Assembly (NCBI GenBank): GCA_025331565.1
Contig: JAFREQ010000025.1
Coordinates: 806,001-870,000 of the forward strand
Source of the DNA: Holacanthus passer
Lineage: Eukaryota > Chordata > Actinopteri > Pomacanthidae
Reading direction: 5' to 3'
DNA length: 64,000 bases
The translations under genes and the position numbers were made by a program. Shown one piece after another: positions 13,680 through 25,762 of the stretch. Positions within the stretch are counted from its first letter, which is position 1, and every line of letters starts with the position of its first letter. Under the pieces are notes generated by a model that searched no databases, had not been told where the DNA came from, and was given only the letters and a program-made list of their open reading frames with translations.

Positions 13680-14300
13680 CCCTGCTCCACAATTGAGTCA
13701 GTTAAATAGACATCATTTCCCTCTGACAAGTTAATGCTTTGTTTTCCTGTTTATGGGGCGTCATGTGGGCACAATGAGTAAATTATTGTCACTGCTGTCA
13801 GAGGTATTAAATTTCCAAAAGTTCTCTGTTCGTAGCGTTTGCCTAATTTTGTGAGTAGCTTGGCCTGTCTGTAGGGTCTGATATTGCCAGCTCTTGTTTA
13901 TGGCACTGCTTTCCCGAATTAGAACAAATTAAGATCCTCATTATTTTATTTGCTGGATGCAGGGTTTTTAATGGTCTTTCAACAAATTAAATAACCTCGG
14001 GGCATGGGCAGGATTAATTAGATAATAAGAATCACATCTCTTTTCATCTTTTTTTTGTAAAATAGATTATGTCTTGATGGTTCCAGGGATGAAATGGGCC
14101 TTTGTTTTAACTGCGGATCAGAGTGGGAATCAGTGCGGCAGAAAATCTACTAATTATTTACCGAGAACCAGGGGAGCTTAGGGGTTTTTTGTGAAACCCT
14201 TGGGTAGTGGCCACCTGGTCGTATCCCTAAATTAGCTTCTGAAATTCAAAGTGATGTAGGTTGTAAATTGTTTTATCTGGTGGATGTATTTCAAATGAAT
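13680..14300. promoter_or_regulatory. Candidate conserved non-coding region
   Basis: Repeat-free block with many AT-core motifs embedded in unique sequence: GAGTAAATTATTG, CCGAATTAGAACAAATTAAG, CAACAAATTAAATAACC, GGATTAATTAGATAATAAG. The run of homeodomain-like TAATTA sites over about 600 bp, without microsatellite or transposon sequence, makes it the most enhancer-like stretch of the first 20 kb. Inference from appearance only. Confidence 0.28.
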
Positions 14301-16674
14301 TATATGTGTGAGTTCCATAAATGTGTGGGCTTTGTTGTGTTTTATGCAGTGTTGAAGACAAGCTTAATATATTGTGAAAAGAAATGCAGCACTGTGACTG
14401 AAATTTCAACCTTGACTGTCTCAAAAGAACAATAAAGACAGAAAACATTATTTGGTGCTAATTTAATAATGTAATAACAACAATTAAAGCTCTCCTGCAG
14501 TTCTTCGCTATCTTTCCTGATCGCCTCTTGCAGCCAACGTGCCTTGACTTCTTCGGGGCATCGTCAGCGAACCTCTCAGTTTGTAGTGTTGGGATGTTAT
14601 CCAATTCCTGCAGAAGGGCCTGATAAAGTTATTGGCGTTGGCAGTCAGAGGGTCAGATCTCTTGGTAGCCAATAACTTCTGCTTGTCTCATAAAGCAGGA
14701 TTACAAAAACCAGCTTGATAAAAGCCTGGAGTAAAACCCGTCCTCAGTCCGTGTTACAGATTAGTCGAGGTTCCACATTTTTCTGCTTAATTTTTTTTTT
14801 TTTTTTATTACAGAATTTTGACTGAGGCATGTCCTGAGCAAGACATTTTACAGTTGAAAAATAAAGTGCTCTCTTGTGGACAAACTGTGTGATGCTGTTT
14901 ATAAATTGCTTGGAGCATATCTTCGTAATGTCTCTACTGCTATTTCTTCTTACACATATGCAAATATTGGCCGATATACCTGCCTGACTGATTTATCGAT
15001 TAATCATATTTGAATGTTGCTTTTCATTGTAAAGCACTTTTTAGTGTTTGTATATGTTATCCGTCAGCACATTAACGCTGCTGATTCGTTGAAGTCATGT
15101 TTTGGGTCTTGGATGCTGTAAGCCAATGTGTCTCACATAGTACACATTACAGAACAGACTTAAGCTTTAAGCGAGGAAGAAAGAAAGAAAGAGAAAGAAA
15201 ATCATCTTTTATATAAAAGTAATCATAACTATAGAAAATTGTTTCTTGTTACAGAAAAATGTTGGGCCAATTTCAGAACACCCTTATTTTAATAAGCTAT
15301 AAACAGATTTTTTTGTTTTTGGTTTATAATAGGGATGTTTTCTTTATTATCATCGTCAGATTAAGGCTGAAAATCATAATATGCACACACACTACAATGA
15401 CCTGGTTACTGTAAAACCTGTGTTGACCTGCAGCTGGTCTGGAATCAGATCTTTCTACCAAGGCCTGCACATTTGGACTTTGATCTCATTAGTGATGTAC
15501 GATGCTTGAACTTGAACATTATAAGAACATTCTACCTGAATCTGACCTATTTACACACACTTTCTTCAATTTTAATCAAGCTTTAAATTGAATTACTTTG
15601 GATACACATGTACGGCGATGTTTCTTTTCACCACACTACACCGGTCCCACAGTGATCCTGCTGAGTAGTTGTCATGCACATGTGCACATCTGTCCGCCTC
15701 GTCATCACGGAAAGCCTCGCTACAAAGGCTCGTTCAATTTGACTGAAAGGTTTGACAAACACAGACAGAATCGAGAAATGAGAGAGACTTCGGGGAGGAG
15801 GAGGGGTCATTCATGGGTGGAGTGGTGCGCACGATAAGCAGAGGAATTAAAGTGCTTGCAGCAATACAATTAACAGCAGCCATTGCCAATCCTATTAGAC
15901 AAGTGTCAGAGAATTAGTTGGGGGTCAGGTGGGGGGATAGGAAAAAATGCTTGACCTGTATTTATAAGATTCTTTCACAGAGACCTAAGCAGACATAAAA
16001 AGTCACGTATCAATCACAAGCAGTCGTCGGAGATAAACCCATTACATGTAAGTTATTAAGGCTTGGTAGAAAATTGCAGCGCTCTCTCTTTAGTGCTGAA
16101 CCGCACTGAGCCGTTCCATGAGAGGTACTGAACACTCCATTGAGGAAAGCTGATTAACAGATACAGTGCTGTTGTGTCTGGTTCAATTACACAATTATGC
16201 TGGTTGCCGCTGCTGAAATGTATCTCAGTGGGTCTCTTTATTCCTGTCATTTTCTTTTTCTGTTCAACAATTCTCTTTCACCGTGTTTTTCCTTGCCCTT
16301 CCGCATGAACTTAATCTGTTTCATCTCAATTTTCTCCTCTCACATCTTTCTTTTTGCTTCCGTTATCTATCTCCTCCCACTCCTGGTCTTGTGTCACCGC
16401 CCTCATTTCCTGTCCGTTGCTTTTGTCTCTCTTGCTCGAAGCAAAGCAGCGTACAACGCCAAAAGGCCCTGTTCATCAACGTTTATCTCGCTTTTCGATT
16501 GTGAGATAATCCGAAGGAGGCCGTCACTGGTGGCTTGCCCTGGCAGACCATCAGTAAATCATGCACAGAATCAGTTTCTCTTGAAAGGAAGGGAGCTTTT
16601 GTGTTGGCCTACATGTTGTTTGTGGTATCTAATGTTGAATATGCCGTTCCTCTGAAAGACTGGTGCAAACTGTA
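14301..16674. other. Unique non-coding DNA with homopolymer and GAAA tracts
   Basis: No gene recognised. It contains a T run at 14791-14806, a GAAA-type tract at 15174-15200, and pyrimidine-rich sequence at 16250-16430. The open frame at 16197-16655 is Leu/Phe/Ser-rich because of that pyrimidine bias and has no domain. Confidence 0.55.
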
Positions 16675-16800
16675 CAGCAGGGATACTCAACTTGCTTTGT
16701 CTGGGGGGGAACTTTTGCAGAATGACAGGAGGTCAGGGTCCAGTTAATAAACAAACAAACATAAATAATATTAATCACTTACAATGAATAAAGATTAAAA
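16675..16800. mobile_element. Possible decayed hAT-type element end
   Basis: The stretch CAGCAGGGATACTCAACTTG, followed by 'GAACTTTTGCAGAATGACAGGAGGTCAGGG', resembles the starts of teleost hAT-type repeats, which often begin CAGNGGT/CAGGGGT and continue '..CTCAAC'. I found no matching inverted end or 8-bp target duplication, so boundaries and identity are weak. It may simply be unique sequence. Confidence 0.28.
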
Positions 16801-19800
16801 GGCACATAACTCTCTGAAATTCTTAACCTTGAATTTAAATGACTTATTAACTTAATGAGCTTGGTACAAGGATTGACACCAGGCCTATGTGACAGATAAA
16901 TCATATATTCAACTGTTTAATAGCTGCAACTGCATGTTAGTTGTAAATGCTTTGGTTGCATTTGAAAGAGTTTATACAACATTAAACCTACAGTAAGTGC
17001 AACCTCCTCCATTATGCAATCAATCAAATGTTGGAATATTTCATAAACCATAAACATGTACTGCTCCTACCAGGGACAGAATGAAGAGCATACTTAAGCA
17101 ATTATAGTTAGAAATACACAGTCATGGGATCAGAGTTATCCTCGTTTCTGCATAACTTTTGCTCCTCTTTACTTAATAGTCGTCTTCCCCTGCATTTCAT
17201 CGTCTGATCCTGCTGCACAGCTTGAAAGGCCATCATGCAAAGATCAGCCTTCTCTTGGTTACTAGCAGCCTAATTTATCCCATCATAAAAAAACTGGCAT
17301 ATCTATAAATTCTCTGTGTGAATCGGGTTTTTTCTTTGTGTATTAGACAGTATGTATGTACAGTATGTTATCTTAGAATATCATCATTACATACAATATC
17401 CTTACATGGATCTAGGGCCCCTATTGTTTGGGTCTGTTCAAAGAAATAGAAACTGCTCCCATTAAGGGCCCTAACTCCTTTTAGTTCGTATCGTCCACTC
17501 CAACACAAGTCGAGTAGTCTGATCTGGTTGGAGGGGTCTGAGTAATCCGAACCGTCAGTACTCAGACATGTCATTTGCTATTTTCTGTCTGGAGTGACGG
17601 CATCAACACGAAGACAACGCCAATTTTGCAGCATTTAACGCCGGCGGTTTCACACCAGTGCACACCTCCGTCCATGTGAATGCGATTTTCACACGAGCTC
17701 ATTTAACCTGAGAAAGCCTCTTGAGCAAGTGGCAAAAGTCTAGTCAATTTTGTCTTTATATTTTTCCAGACATCTTCCTATCTGAGAGTGAAATGACTGC
17801 GTACATACTGCCGCGATGTGATGCACCGTGTCTAGAAGCACTGTTAAAGGCTCTCTTTGATTTGAGGATATTGTATGGATGAAATTAAGTCGACTCTATT
17901 TCTTCTTTATATGCTAGCATATTCCCTTTGACTGCCTAATGGAGTGAAGGCATATCAAAAGGCTCATCAAAGCCGTAGACTGAGTGGTGCATTTATGGGG
18001 TGTTCAAGCGCTTCAAGAGCTGTGGTTTAGCATGGTCTAATGACTGGAATGATGCTCACTCAAAGTCATCGTAGCCTCTCAAGATAGAGAAAACACTTCA
18101 CATTAGTTGCTGGAATAAAAATGGTTGATTCATGCAGAAGACTGCTTTAAATGAGCGGGAGAGGAGTGCATGTGTAGTGCATGCATGCACGTGTGTGCTC
18201 GATGGTCCCGGGCAAGGTAAACACCAGGGTGAAACTTTGAGAGCCGTGCATGAGTCATGAATGAAACTCTCAAGAGCTGCTGCCAGTTTGCCCGCAACTC
18301 TGACAGGAAAAGGAAGCAACCTTGCAACTCTTGTTAATGGCCTCTTCACTGTGAGGACTTATTAATTCCATCACAGTAAAATACCCCCTTTTTTCAACTC
18401 TCTACTCTTTAACAGGTGCAAGAATACAGCTGTGAAGTTGTGCGATTGTATTAATAGAGATGAGGTTTTTAGATTCCCACCGACTGTGAAGAGAACATAT
18501 AATGTGCACAGCAGAGGTCCATGTTATGCTCTGTCAGTCTTACGTTGTGGATGTTGATTGTTTTGCAGTCACATCCTGTATTTTAGCAATCTTATATTGA
18601 AATCCCAGTTGACTGTGAAACCACTTTTGTGCCTGGGAAATTTGCCTCCTTGCTTCCTGTTATCGATCAGTCGTTTAAGATAATTACTATGCACTCAAAC
18701 CTATATCTGTTTTACATCTAAATCTTTCACAAGGGAAAATGAAATGATTGCAAAAATTGTATTATTACATTTGTTGCCATCTCCTCTGAGGAGCATTTAA
18801 ATACACAGTAAGCTCTCAGATAGTGGCACGCCGTTTTGAATGAGCTAGCACCGGTGGCTACGCGTTGACATGCAATTCATTTGAGCTCGGAGGAGTGCTG
18901 CAGGCAAGAGTTAATTTCTTAAAATTAAACTAAGCATATTGGTACAGAGGTTTATGGTAATCTGACCAGTATGTCTCTGAGGCATTACAGAAATTTTTCA
19001 GTGCTTGTGGGGGAATATTAAATAGCTGGTTGTTTGTTATTAACTGGATTACTTTGCTGTATGATGGAGGAACAGTGGGTGGATTTGGAGGGTTTTGGGG
19101 AGGGGGGTTCTGATAAAGTTGCTTTAAGTTTTTGCTATCAACCTCACAGAGAGGGTAATGACTATATCAAAGAGCTTTGAGCTGAGCTCTGCACCAACAT
19201 GTCAGAATCTTGACAAATCACCTAGGATACATTTTTCGTTTTTTTTTTTTTTACTTTGTGGTGCTTCTACTTCATTAGATACAGTACAAAAAAGTGACAA
19301 ATGTGGGAGGGAAAAAGAGGATGACATTTGATAAAGGTTGCGAACTACTCTCACACCCACAGCGGCGCACGTGTAATTCACACCCTAATTCATGGAACCT
19401 TTTGGATGCAGCAGATTTTCCCGGATCAATTTTTTGCTGTAATATATTATCAATAGACACTGAAGTGAGAATTAAGACGGTGTGCTGTTTTATAGCCACC
19501 GTAGTGTTTCAAAGGTTCAGTATTCTTCTGATGTGCTTATACAGCACATAAAGTCACCATATTAACTTTGAACTATGTGAAATGGCCGTTCTCTAACTTC
19601 GAAGTCCACTTGTAACTATGAAGTCTTTAAAAGTGAGACAGTCTTCGCCTGATGCGGCACCTTGCAAAGCGACACATGGCACGTGGCCTAATGACATGGC
19701 CCAAGTCTTTGTGCAGGGGGCAGCTGAAGATGAGAATTAATGGCAGAGCTCAAATGACGACCTTTATTTCCTCCATTATAATTTCTCCCCTGGCAGCAGT

Positions 19801-20185
19801 GAATGAAAGGTGGCTTAGCACAAGGTGAGATACCTTTTAAAAGGTGAGCTAGTTTTTATGAGCGAAGCAGAGTCGCACCTATGCTGCTTCTCTTTCGTTG
19901 TTCTTTAGGTCCTCATTACTTTCGTTTTGCAAAACAAATACTTACCTTTGTCTTTACACTCAGCATGGATTCAAGGTTGGTGTTGGTACATAGCCGGTTT
20001 AAGAGTCACCTTTTGAAAGCAAAAGCAAATGTGGAAGGATACATTTCTTTTTTTTATTTATTTTGAAGAGATAGAGCTAGCATTTGCTCTGAAAATACAA
20101 AATAAATGGAATAATCAAAAACAAAACGTGTGCATTAGGAGGGTTTCAGTTAGTTCCACCGTGGCTATATTTAGCCTTGGAAAGT
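16801..20185. other. Unique AT-rich non-coding DNA
   Basis: About 3.4 kb with no exon, RNA gene or intact transposon recognised. A T run lies at 19240-19252. Open frames at 17368-17574, 18098-18349 and 19294-19551 were read and carry no recognisable domain. Confidence 0.6.
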
Positions 20186-20467
20186 GGCGACTCTGGCTCA
20201 GGAATCCACCAGATTCCAGGCCCCTGCGGTCTTCATGTCGAAGTGTCCTTGGGCAAGATACTGAACCCCAAATTGCTCTTGATGACTGTGGCGTTGGTGT
20301 GTGAGTGAGGTGGTCACGGTTCCTGATGAGCAGGTGGCACCTTGTGTGGTAGCTGCTGCCACCTGTGTATCAATGTGTGTGTGAACAGGGGAATGCTGGC
20401 TTGTGTTGTAAAGCCCTTTGAGTAGTCGGCAAAGACAAGAAAAGTGCTATATGAATGCAGTCCTTCT
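20186..20467 (+). mobile_element. tRNA-derived teleost SINE (head-truncated copy)
   Basis: The body and tail match a SINE type I recognise as common in teleost genomes. The signature blocks are CGAAGTGTCCTTGGGCAAG near 20238-20256, then ATACTGAACCCCAAATTGCT, then GATGAGCAGGTGGCACCTTG near 20324-20343. The tail is AAAGCCCTTTGAGT (about 20411-20424) followed by AAAAGTGCTATATGAATGCAGTCC, the usual LINE-like 3' end. The tRNA-like head is reduced to CTCTGGCTCAGGA (A-box-like), and the B-box is not intact, so the copy is probably transcriptionally dead. The ends are approximate. The opposite-strand open frames over it are not genes. Confidence 0.85.
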
Positions 20468-22616
20468 CCTGTCCACAACTCCATCTGCGTTGCTGTTGTA
20501 GCTGATTGGGAACCCAAACTGTTCCCCAAAGATGCAGGCAGGTCTTCCAGCTCAGGCGTTTCATTTGTGCTCGTCGTAATGTGACTGACTTGCACACCAT
20601 TCAGCTTGTTGTGATAACCACAACAGCTTTTCAGATGGAACTCATGCTTCTGAACTTTGGTTTCATATTACCTGTATCAGCCTAGGAACTATGTAGCCTG
20701 CATGTACTGAACCATGACCCCCCATACCGCGAAGGATATGTGAACCAGTTCAGCCCCAATGTCGTTTCATTTAACTGTATTATGATTCCAGAGGTTCATG
20801 GTTGCCCACAGTGGAGCATCAACACAGTTTGTTGCAGCGACTATGAAATGAAAAAATGGTTTCTTTCATGGCTACATCAGTAAATAGAGCAGCTCTGGGA
20901 AACCATTCTTTTTATTTCTTTACTGACCATGCAGACTAGTCTACTGAGCATTGAAATATTCATCCTCTTTTCTTCACAGATCCTTTGCTTTTTTAATGTT
21001 AAAAGGCCTGGAAATAGCACATCCACCTCCTCTCATTCCACCTTTCTCTAACTCTCTCCTGCAAAGTGGAGTGAGGCAGATGCACAGAAAGATATGAAGT
21101 GTTTGTCGATAAGAGTGGAATATTTTGTTGACACAGACATGTTGACGCGCATGTAAGCCGAGACACGGCCTGTTTCATTTGTCCATCAGCATGCGCATTT
21201 CATTTTGCAGGACAAATTGTGAGATTTAAAGTGCTCCATTTTCATGCAGACCCTCGCCAGAATCGCTCACTTGTAGGAGCTGTGGCTTTCTGTGTCCTGC
21301 CCGACAGATTGAGGGACAGGATTGGAAAGGAATAAATAATAGATGAAGAAACAAAGTTGTTTTCCCCTTCTACCCTTGTTCAGGCGAGTCGTGAGTTGCA
21401 CAAATACATTGTCTTGTCAGCCTTGTATCAGAGAGAGCGAGGGAGAGAGGGAGAGAGGGAAGTTTTGGCAACTTAATGCGTATGTGATGCGCTGTTTTAT
21501 CAGCGAGCAACTGTGTAGATGAGCCTTGTTATCAGGCTGGGTTTGTAGAAGCCACGTTGACTCTTTTGTCTCCCTGTTCCCCTCCTACCTCAGGCTACGT
21601 AAAAATGAAGGCCTTAATTGATTTAAGGGTTGTTCACTCCCACATGCATGAACAGATGCGGCGTGAATCAGTGCTAGAAGAGGGGTGGAGGTGTGGAGGA
21701 TACAGTAAGAAAAAAAAAAGTAGTCGCAGAAGAGGCACCAATTTCGAGTGTTCCCAAGCGATCCTTTACGTTACTAAGGGATAGAAACTGTGTGAGTGTG
21801 TGCACGAGAGTGAGATGGGGGGGTTGATTTGATCTTGTATGCCATGAAAGGTTGCTGGGGGAAAGCAGTGTGGGCCATGCAGCCAGGTCAAGATTTATTC
21901 CCATTCAGAGGGACCATTATTGTTGACCTTGCCTTGCCTGGGAAAGCCAGAGTAAACAGAGGCCTAATAAATCAACTTTAACAAGCCCAGTAGTCCTGGC
22001 TGGTGGAGCAGCCATGCAGCTCCGACACGCAGGGGTGGATTAATCCACACTGCCTCCTCTCCACAGAGGATACCTGTAGAGTCTGATTTGGCTGATAGTT
22101 TGTATGCAGACGCACAGGAACGTTTAATTGCTCCACTGAATGCGTCTCCCCAGCCAATGTGTTTGTATTCACACTCAGGGCTGTGTTTGTGCGAGAGATA
22201 CAGAGCAGTCAAAAGAGAGGATGCATAATCACACTCTTGTGCAGGATTTTCAGACCACACTAGAAATTTCATTACATGCTTACCTGGTGTTCCAGTGCAG
22301 GCAATATTTGTTGAGCAGATTGACTTGGCTGCCTATTTGATTCCTCATCAATTTCATATCCCCTCCACGTCAGGGGAGATCATCAATGATTCATACTTTA
22401 TACTGCAGCTCCCTGCAATGTAAATGCATTCATAAAAATCCTAATATCCTCATAAAATCCTCAAAGTAATAAAACTGTTTACCAGTCACTGTTGTGTTTT
22501 TGTCTGGAACCTCAGATGATTGTTTTATTGCAGCATTTTCCTTTTTTTTTCTTTAGCAAATGACAGATAAAAATTACAGTAATTAAATCGCAACATGGTG
22601 TTTTCAGTACAATTCC
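20468..22616. other. Unique non-coding DNA with a GA-rich tract
   Basis: No gene recognised. A purine tract (GAGAGAGCGAGGGAGAGAGGG) lies at 21430-21462 and an A run at 21709-21718. The remainder is unremarkable AT-rich sequence. Confidence 0.55.
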
Positions 22617-22642
22617 CACACGCACGCACGCACGCACACACA

Positions 22643-22690
<48 letters not shown>
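22617..22690. repeat. CA microsatellite with CGCA start
   Basis: The array starts as (CGCA)n at 22619-22636 and continues as a nearly pure (CA)n run to 22690, with one CTCA interruption. The opposite-strand open frame is a Cys/Val string and is an artefact. It is likely length-polymorphic. Confidence 0.97.
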
Positions 22691-22693
<3 letters not shown>

Positions 22694-25489
22694 CTATACA
22701 CATGCTGCCCCATTCTCCCATTGCACCCTCCCTCACCCTGAGTCTCCTGTTCTTTGCCTCAGGGGTGTAAATGCGAGTGGGTGCTGAATAGTAATTTTTG
22801 AGTGTAGCTTTTGGGATGGGTTTAGAGTGAATATATGCAGAATCGGCACTGTCAGTCAGTCAACAAATCAGTCTGTCATTCCAGCTGAGAGGTGGTCGAG
22901 GGAGGATCCCTGGTTCCTTCTCCTACCGAGGCTCTCAGAGCTCGTCTTTAAGGGCCGAGGGCCACAAACAAGACTGATGGGGACCTAAATGAGTTGTGTA
23001 CATGTGACCAGCAGCATATGGATGACAGTCTTCCACCAATGCTTTTGTGTGGAGAGTTGCTGATTTCATATGTTGGGTAAAATTGGCATGTATGTACACA
23101 TATGTGCATGTATGTGACAGTGTGCGCACGTGGGTGTGTGTGTGTAGGCAAGTAAATGCAGGAGAGTTATTCTTCCAGTGTCATATTTTTGGCATGGTTG
23201 TGTTGTGTCCCAGGCTGCTGCACAGTTGGTGAATATCAATGCAGTGTGGCGTAGTGACAGGGACTGGAGCTGACATGTTGTCACACTGTGATGAAAAGCA
23301 CTCTGAGATGATGTGGCAGGAGTGTTCCTCCTGTCCGCAGAGAGATGGCAAGCCGGCTGTGGCGTTTGTGTATTCGTTTGTGCCTCCGTGCCTGTGTGAG
23401 AGTGTGCGTGTGTGCATACTTGTTGGTTATTCTCTGGGTGCACTTGTGATTGTGTACGCCTTTTGCCGGGTGTTCAACTCCTATCACTTTTCATGCAAAG
23501 TGTGTGGTTTTGCTTCTGTTATGTTTTTGATGCAGCAGTGGCAAAAGCTATATTTGAGCACATGCATGTTTAGCGCCTAGCTGGACAGTAAACCAGCCAA
23601 TATGCCGATCAACTGGGTTACTGAGTCGATCTCACTGAGCACCACCACCATCATGTACTATAACTATAACTAGCCTGATTTATTACGGCTGCAAAAGTTT
23701 TTAAGCATTACTGATGTTATGTGAAAGGTGATGTGAAATATTATCTCTGCAATTGGCTCTACCTTTTATGAGTTCAGTTTCTACACTCCTCATAGAGCTG
23801 TTCTGCAGGATCCCAGTGGAATCTTGACTCCATCTTTTGAGGTATTGGTTAAACAGATCTCAGTCTGTAAGTGTGTGAGGTGATGAGAATCTGGGCGTCA
23901 GGAATAATATATTAAAATTCTACACTTCTATTTCATTTTTCAATTCTGGCAGCGGAGATGTGCAGCCCTTTGACATATGCTGCAGATACTGTGGCACATG
24001 TTTGCGTGTTGTGTGCGCTCTCGGAAATGCCACTGTGCATCAGATGAAGCATTTTTGAAGCATCCCTCCCTGTCTTTTGCCAGCGTTCCTGGATTTCACA
24101 AGCACTCCATCACATCTCCGGGAGCTGTGCTATCTAGCCTCTGCCACCCTGGAGAGCTGACATGTGAAGGGAAAAGAGTCACTTTTCCCTGGCTGGAGCT
24201 GCAGTCCTGCCAGGTCTGTGCAAACTCTAGAGGGGCCTGCTCAGGCCTCTCATATCCTGTTTTGGGCAAAGGTTCAACATTCACTTGGGCCTGGTCCTGT
24301 TAAAAGCTTTGCTTAATGCATATGTCTTTGTCCCAGTGGGCCTTCATAGACAGATAAGAGACAGGCCCCACCTGGTCACAGCCTGAACTCTGTCAGTTTA
24401 ATTATTGAACAGACGAGCATGAAGAACACGAACGCACAAGGGCCTGCACGGCACAGAACTGTCTTTGTCAGTGACTTCTTTGCCTTTAACTCAAAACATA
24501 CACACAAACACACACAGGCAGATACATATCACATACACTGTTACATTTCCCAGAGGGGTGCTGATGTATAGGTATATGCAAATAAGATTGAACGGGCAGA
24601 AGCACTCAAGATAACTGATAAAAAAGAACAAAGCACAGGAATCTAATCCTGTCATAATACCCCTCCATATGCTATTGAAGAAGCCAAGTACTGAGAGAAG
24701 TGTTAGTCTTAATGCTTGTGTTGCGAGATTTATATTACATGTAACCTTGAGGATCGTGGGGTATGAGACAAGAGATTCTCTCCAGAATCGACCTTATTTA
24801 ATCTCCCGGTGTATTTCTCTTTGCTGTGGTGTTAAGTGCTTGTGCTTTAGTGTTCGGAAGAAATTGGTTCAGTAAAGTTGGGGAAGTGAATGAGATTGAG
24901 TTCCTGTAGTACTTTTCTTTTGTTGATGTTCCGTGAGCTCGAGTGTGTGTTCGAGTGCTTGTATTTTTATGTGTTTATGTGGAGACGTGCGTGGCCCTCG
25001 ATGGCTGCCTGTCCTCCCGTGTTAGCGGTGTGTTCCTGAATATGCAACACCGTCAATCAGGGAGTTGTCTGCTGTCTCCTCTGTCCTAATTGCACCCCTA
25101 ACCCTGTCTCTCGTCTCTCGCAGCCTTTGGTTGCAGCGTAGCATTTCATTTCCACAGAGGAGTCCTTTTTGATACAATAGTCTCATTGAAGTACTCCTCT
25201 CCAGATGTTCTCTCCATAGATAAATCTGCTATTCAGATCTCTATAATTGATTGTAATATGCAGAATTAATGCCTAGGGTTATAAAGAGAATTCTTGGAAA
25301 CGTTTTTTTTTTCACTTTCCTTTTGAAATTCAAAACAAGAAAGCACCACAATGCACTTTTTTCTTCTGCCCAGGCTCAGCATACAAGTGCAGTGCAGCGG
25401 TGCCTATTTGCATATTCTCTAGCTGATTCTGTGCAAAACAACTTGGGTATTGTTACAGGCGTAATTAGGAAGATGATCAAACAGGCTCT
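22691..25489. other. Non-coding DNA, TG/CA-enriched in part
   Basis: No gene recognised. From about 22930 to 23460 the sequence is enriched in TGTG/CACA words and yields several overlapping Cys/His-rich open frames on both strands, which are not credible genes. A less AT-rich stretch at 24060-24310 holds a small hairpin described separately. Confidence 0.5.
24168..24190. other. Small perfect hairpin
   Basis: AGGGAAAAG (24168-24176) and CTTTTCCCT (24182-24190) form a 9-bp perfect stem around the 5-nt loop AGTCA. The hairpin is too short for a microRNA precursor and no longer flanking complementarity is visible. It may be chance. Confidence 0.6.
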
Positions 25490-25700
25490 TTTGCGACGTT
25501 CACTCCCTCACCCCGTCTTCGTGCCGTTCGGAGTAACACCGATACAGTTGCCGGATTTCCAGTTTGAGTTAAAATTTTTATTGCAGAGAGCGGAGCCGCT
25601 AATGATGATTTTCACGCGCGGCAGTAACGAAACGTGTGTGATGAATCTGGGAGTGCGCGCCGTTGTCAAGTTCAGAAAGAGACACAGAGTCGCAGAGACA
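25490..25700. other. Local CpG-dense patch
   Basis: By hand count there are about 21 CpG dinucleotides between 25493 and 25727, including CACGCGCGG and GTGCGCGCCG, whereas most 60-base lines around it have none to two. It is too small and not GC-rich enough to be a classical CpG island. It could be a short unmethylated regulatory site or recently inserted, not yet decayed sequence. The 167-residue open frame across it (25269-25772) has no recognised domain. Confidence 0.45.
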
Positions 25701-25762
25701 GACGAGACAGACAGAGAGAAAGAGCGAGAGAGACAGACTGATAGAGTGACACAGAGCGAGGC
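25674..25762. repeat. Degenerate GACA/GAGA purine-rich repeat
   Basis: Imperfect GAGA/GACA tandem sequence (GAGACAGACGAGACAGACAG and similar) immediately follows the CpG-dense patch. The Arg/Glu/Asp/Thr-rich tail of the overlapping open frame is simply its translation. Confidence 0.8.

Noticed and set aside
20186..20240. A functional tRNA gene at the SINE head
   Set aside because: Only an A-box-like remnant is present; no B-box and no cloverleaf can be drawn.
22525..22713. Cys/Val-rich minus-strand frame
   Set aside because: Pure translation of the CA microsatellite.
24168..24190. The hairpin AGGGAAAAG/CTTTTCCCT as a microRNA precursor
   Set aside because: A 9-bp stem with no longer complementarity around it is far below the size of a precursor.
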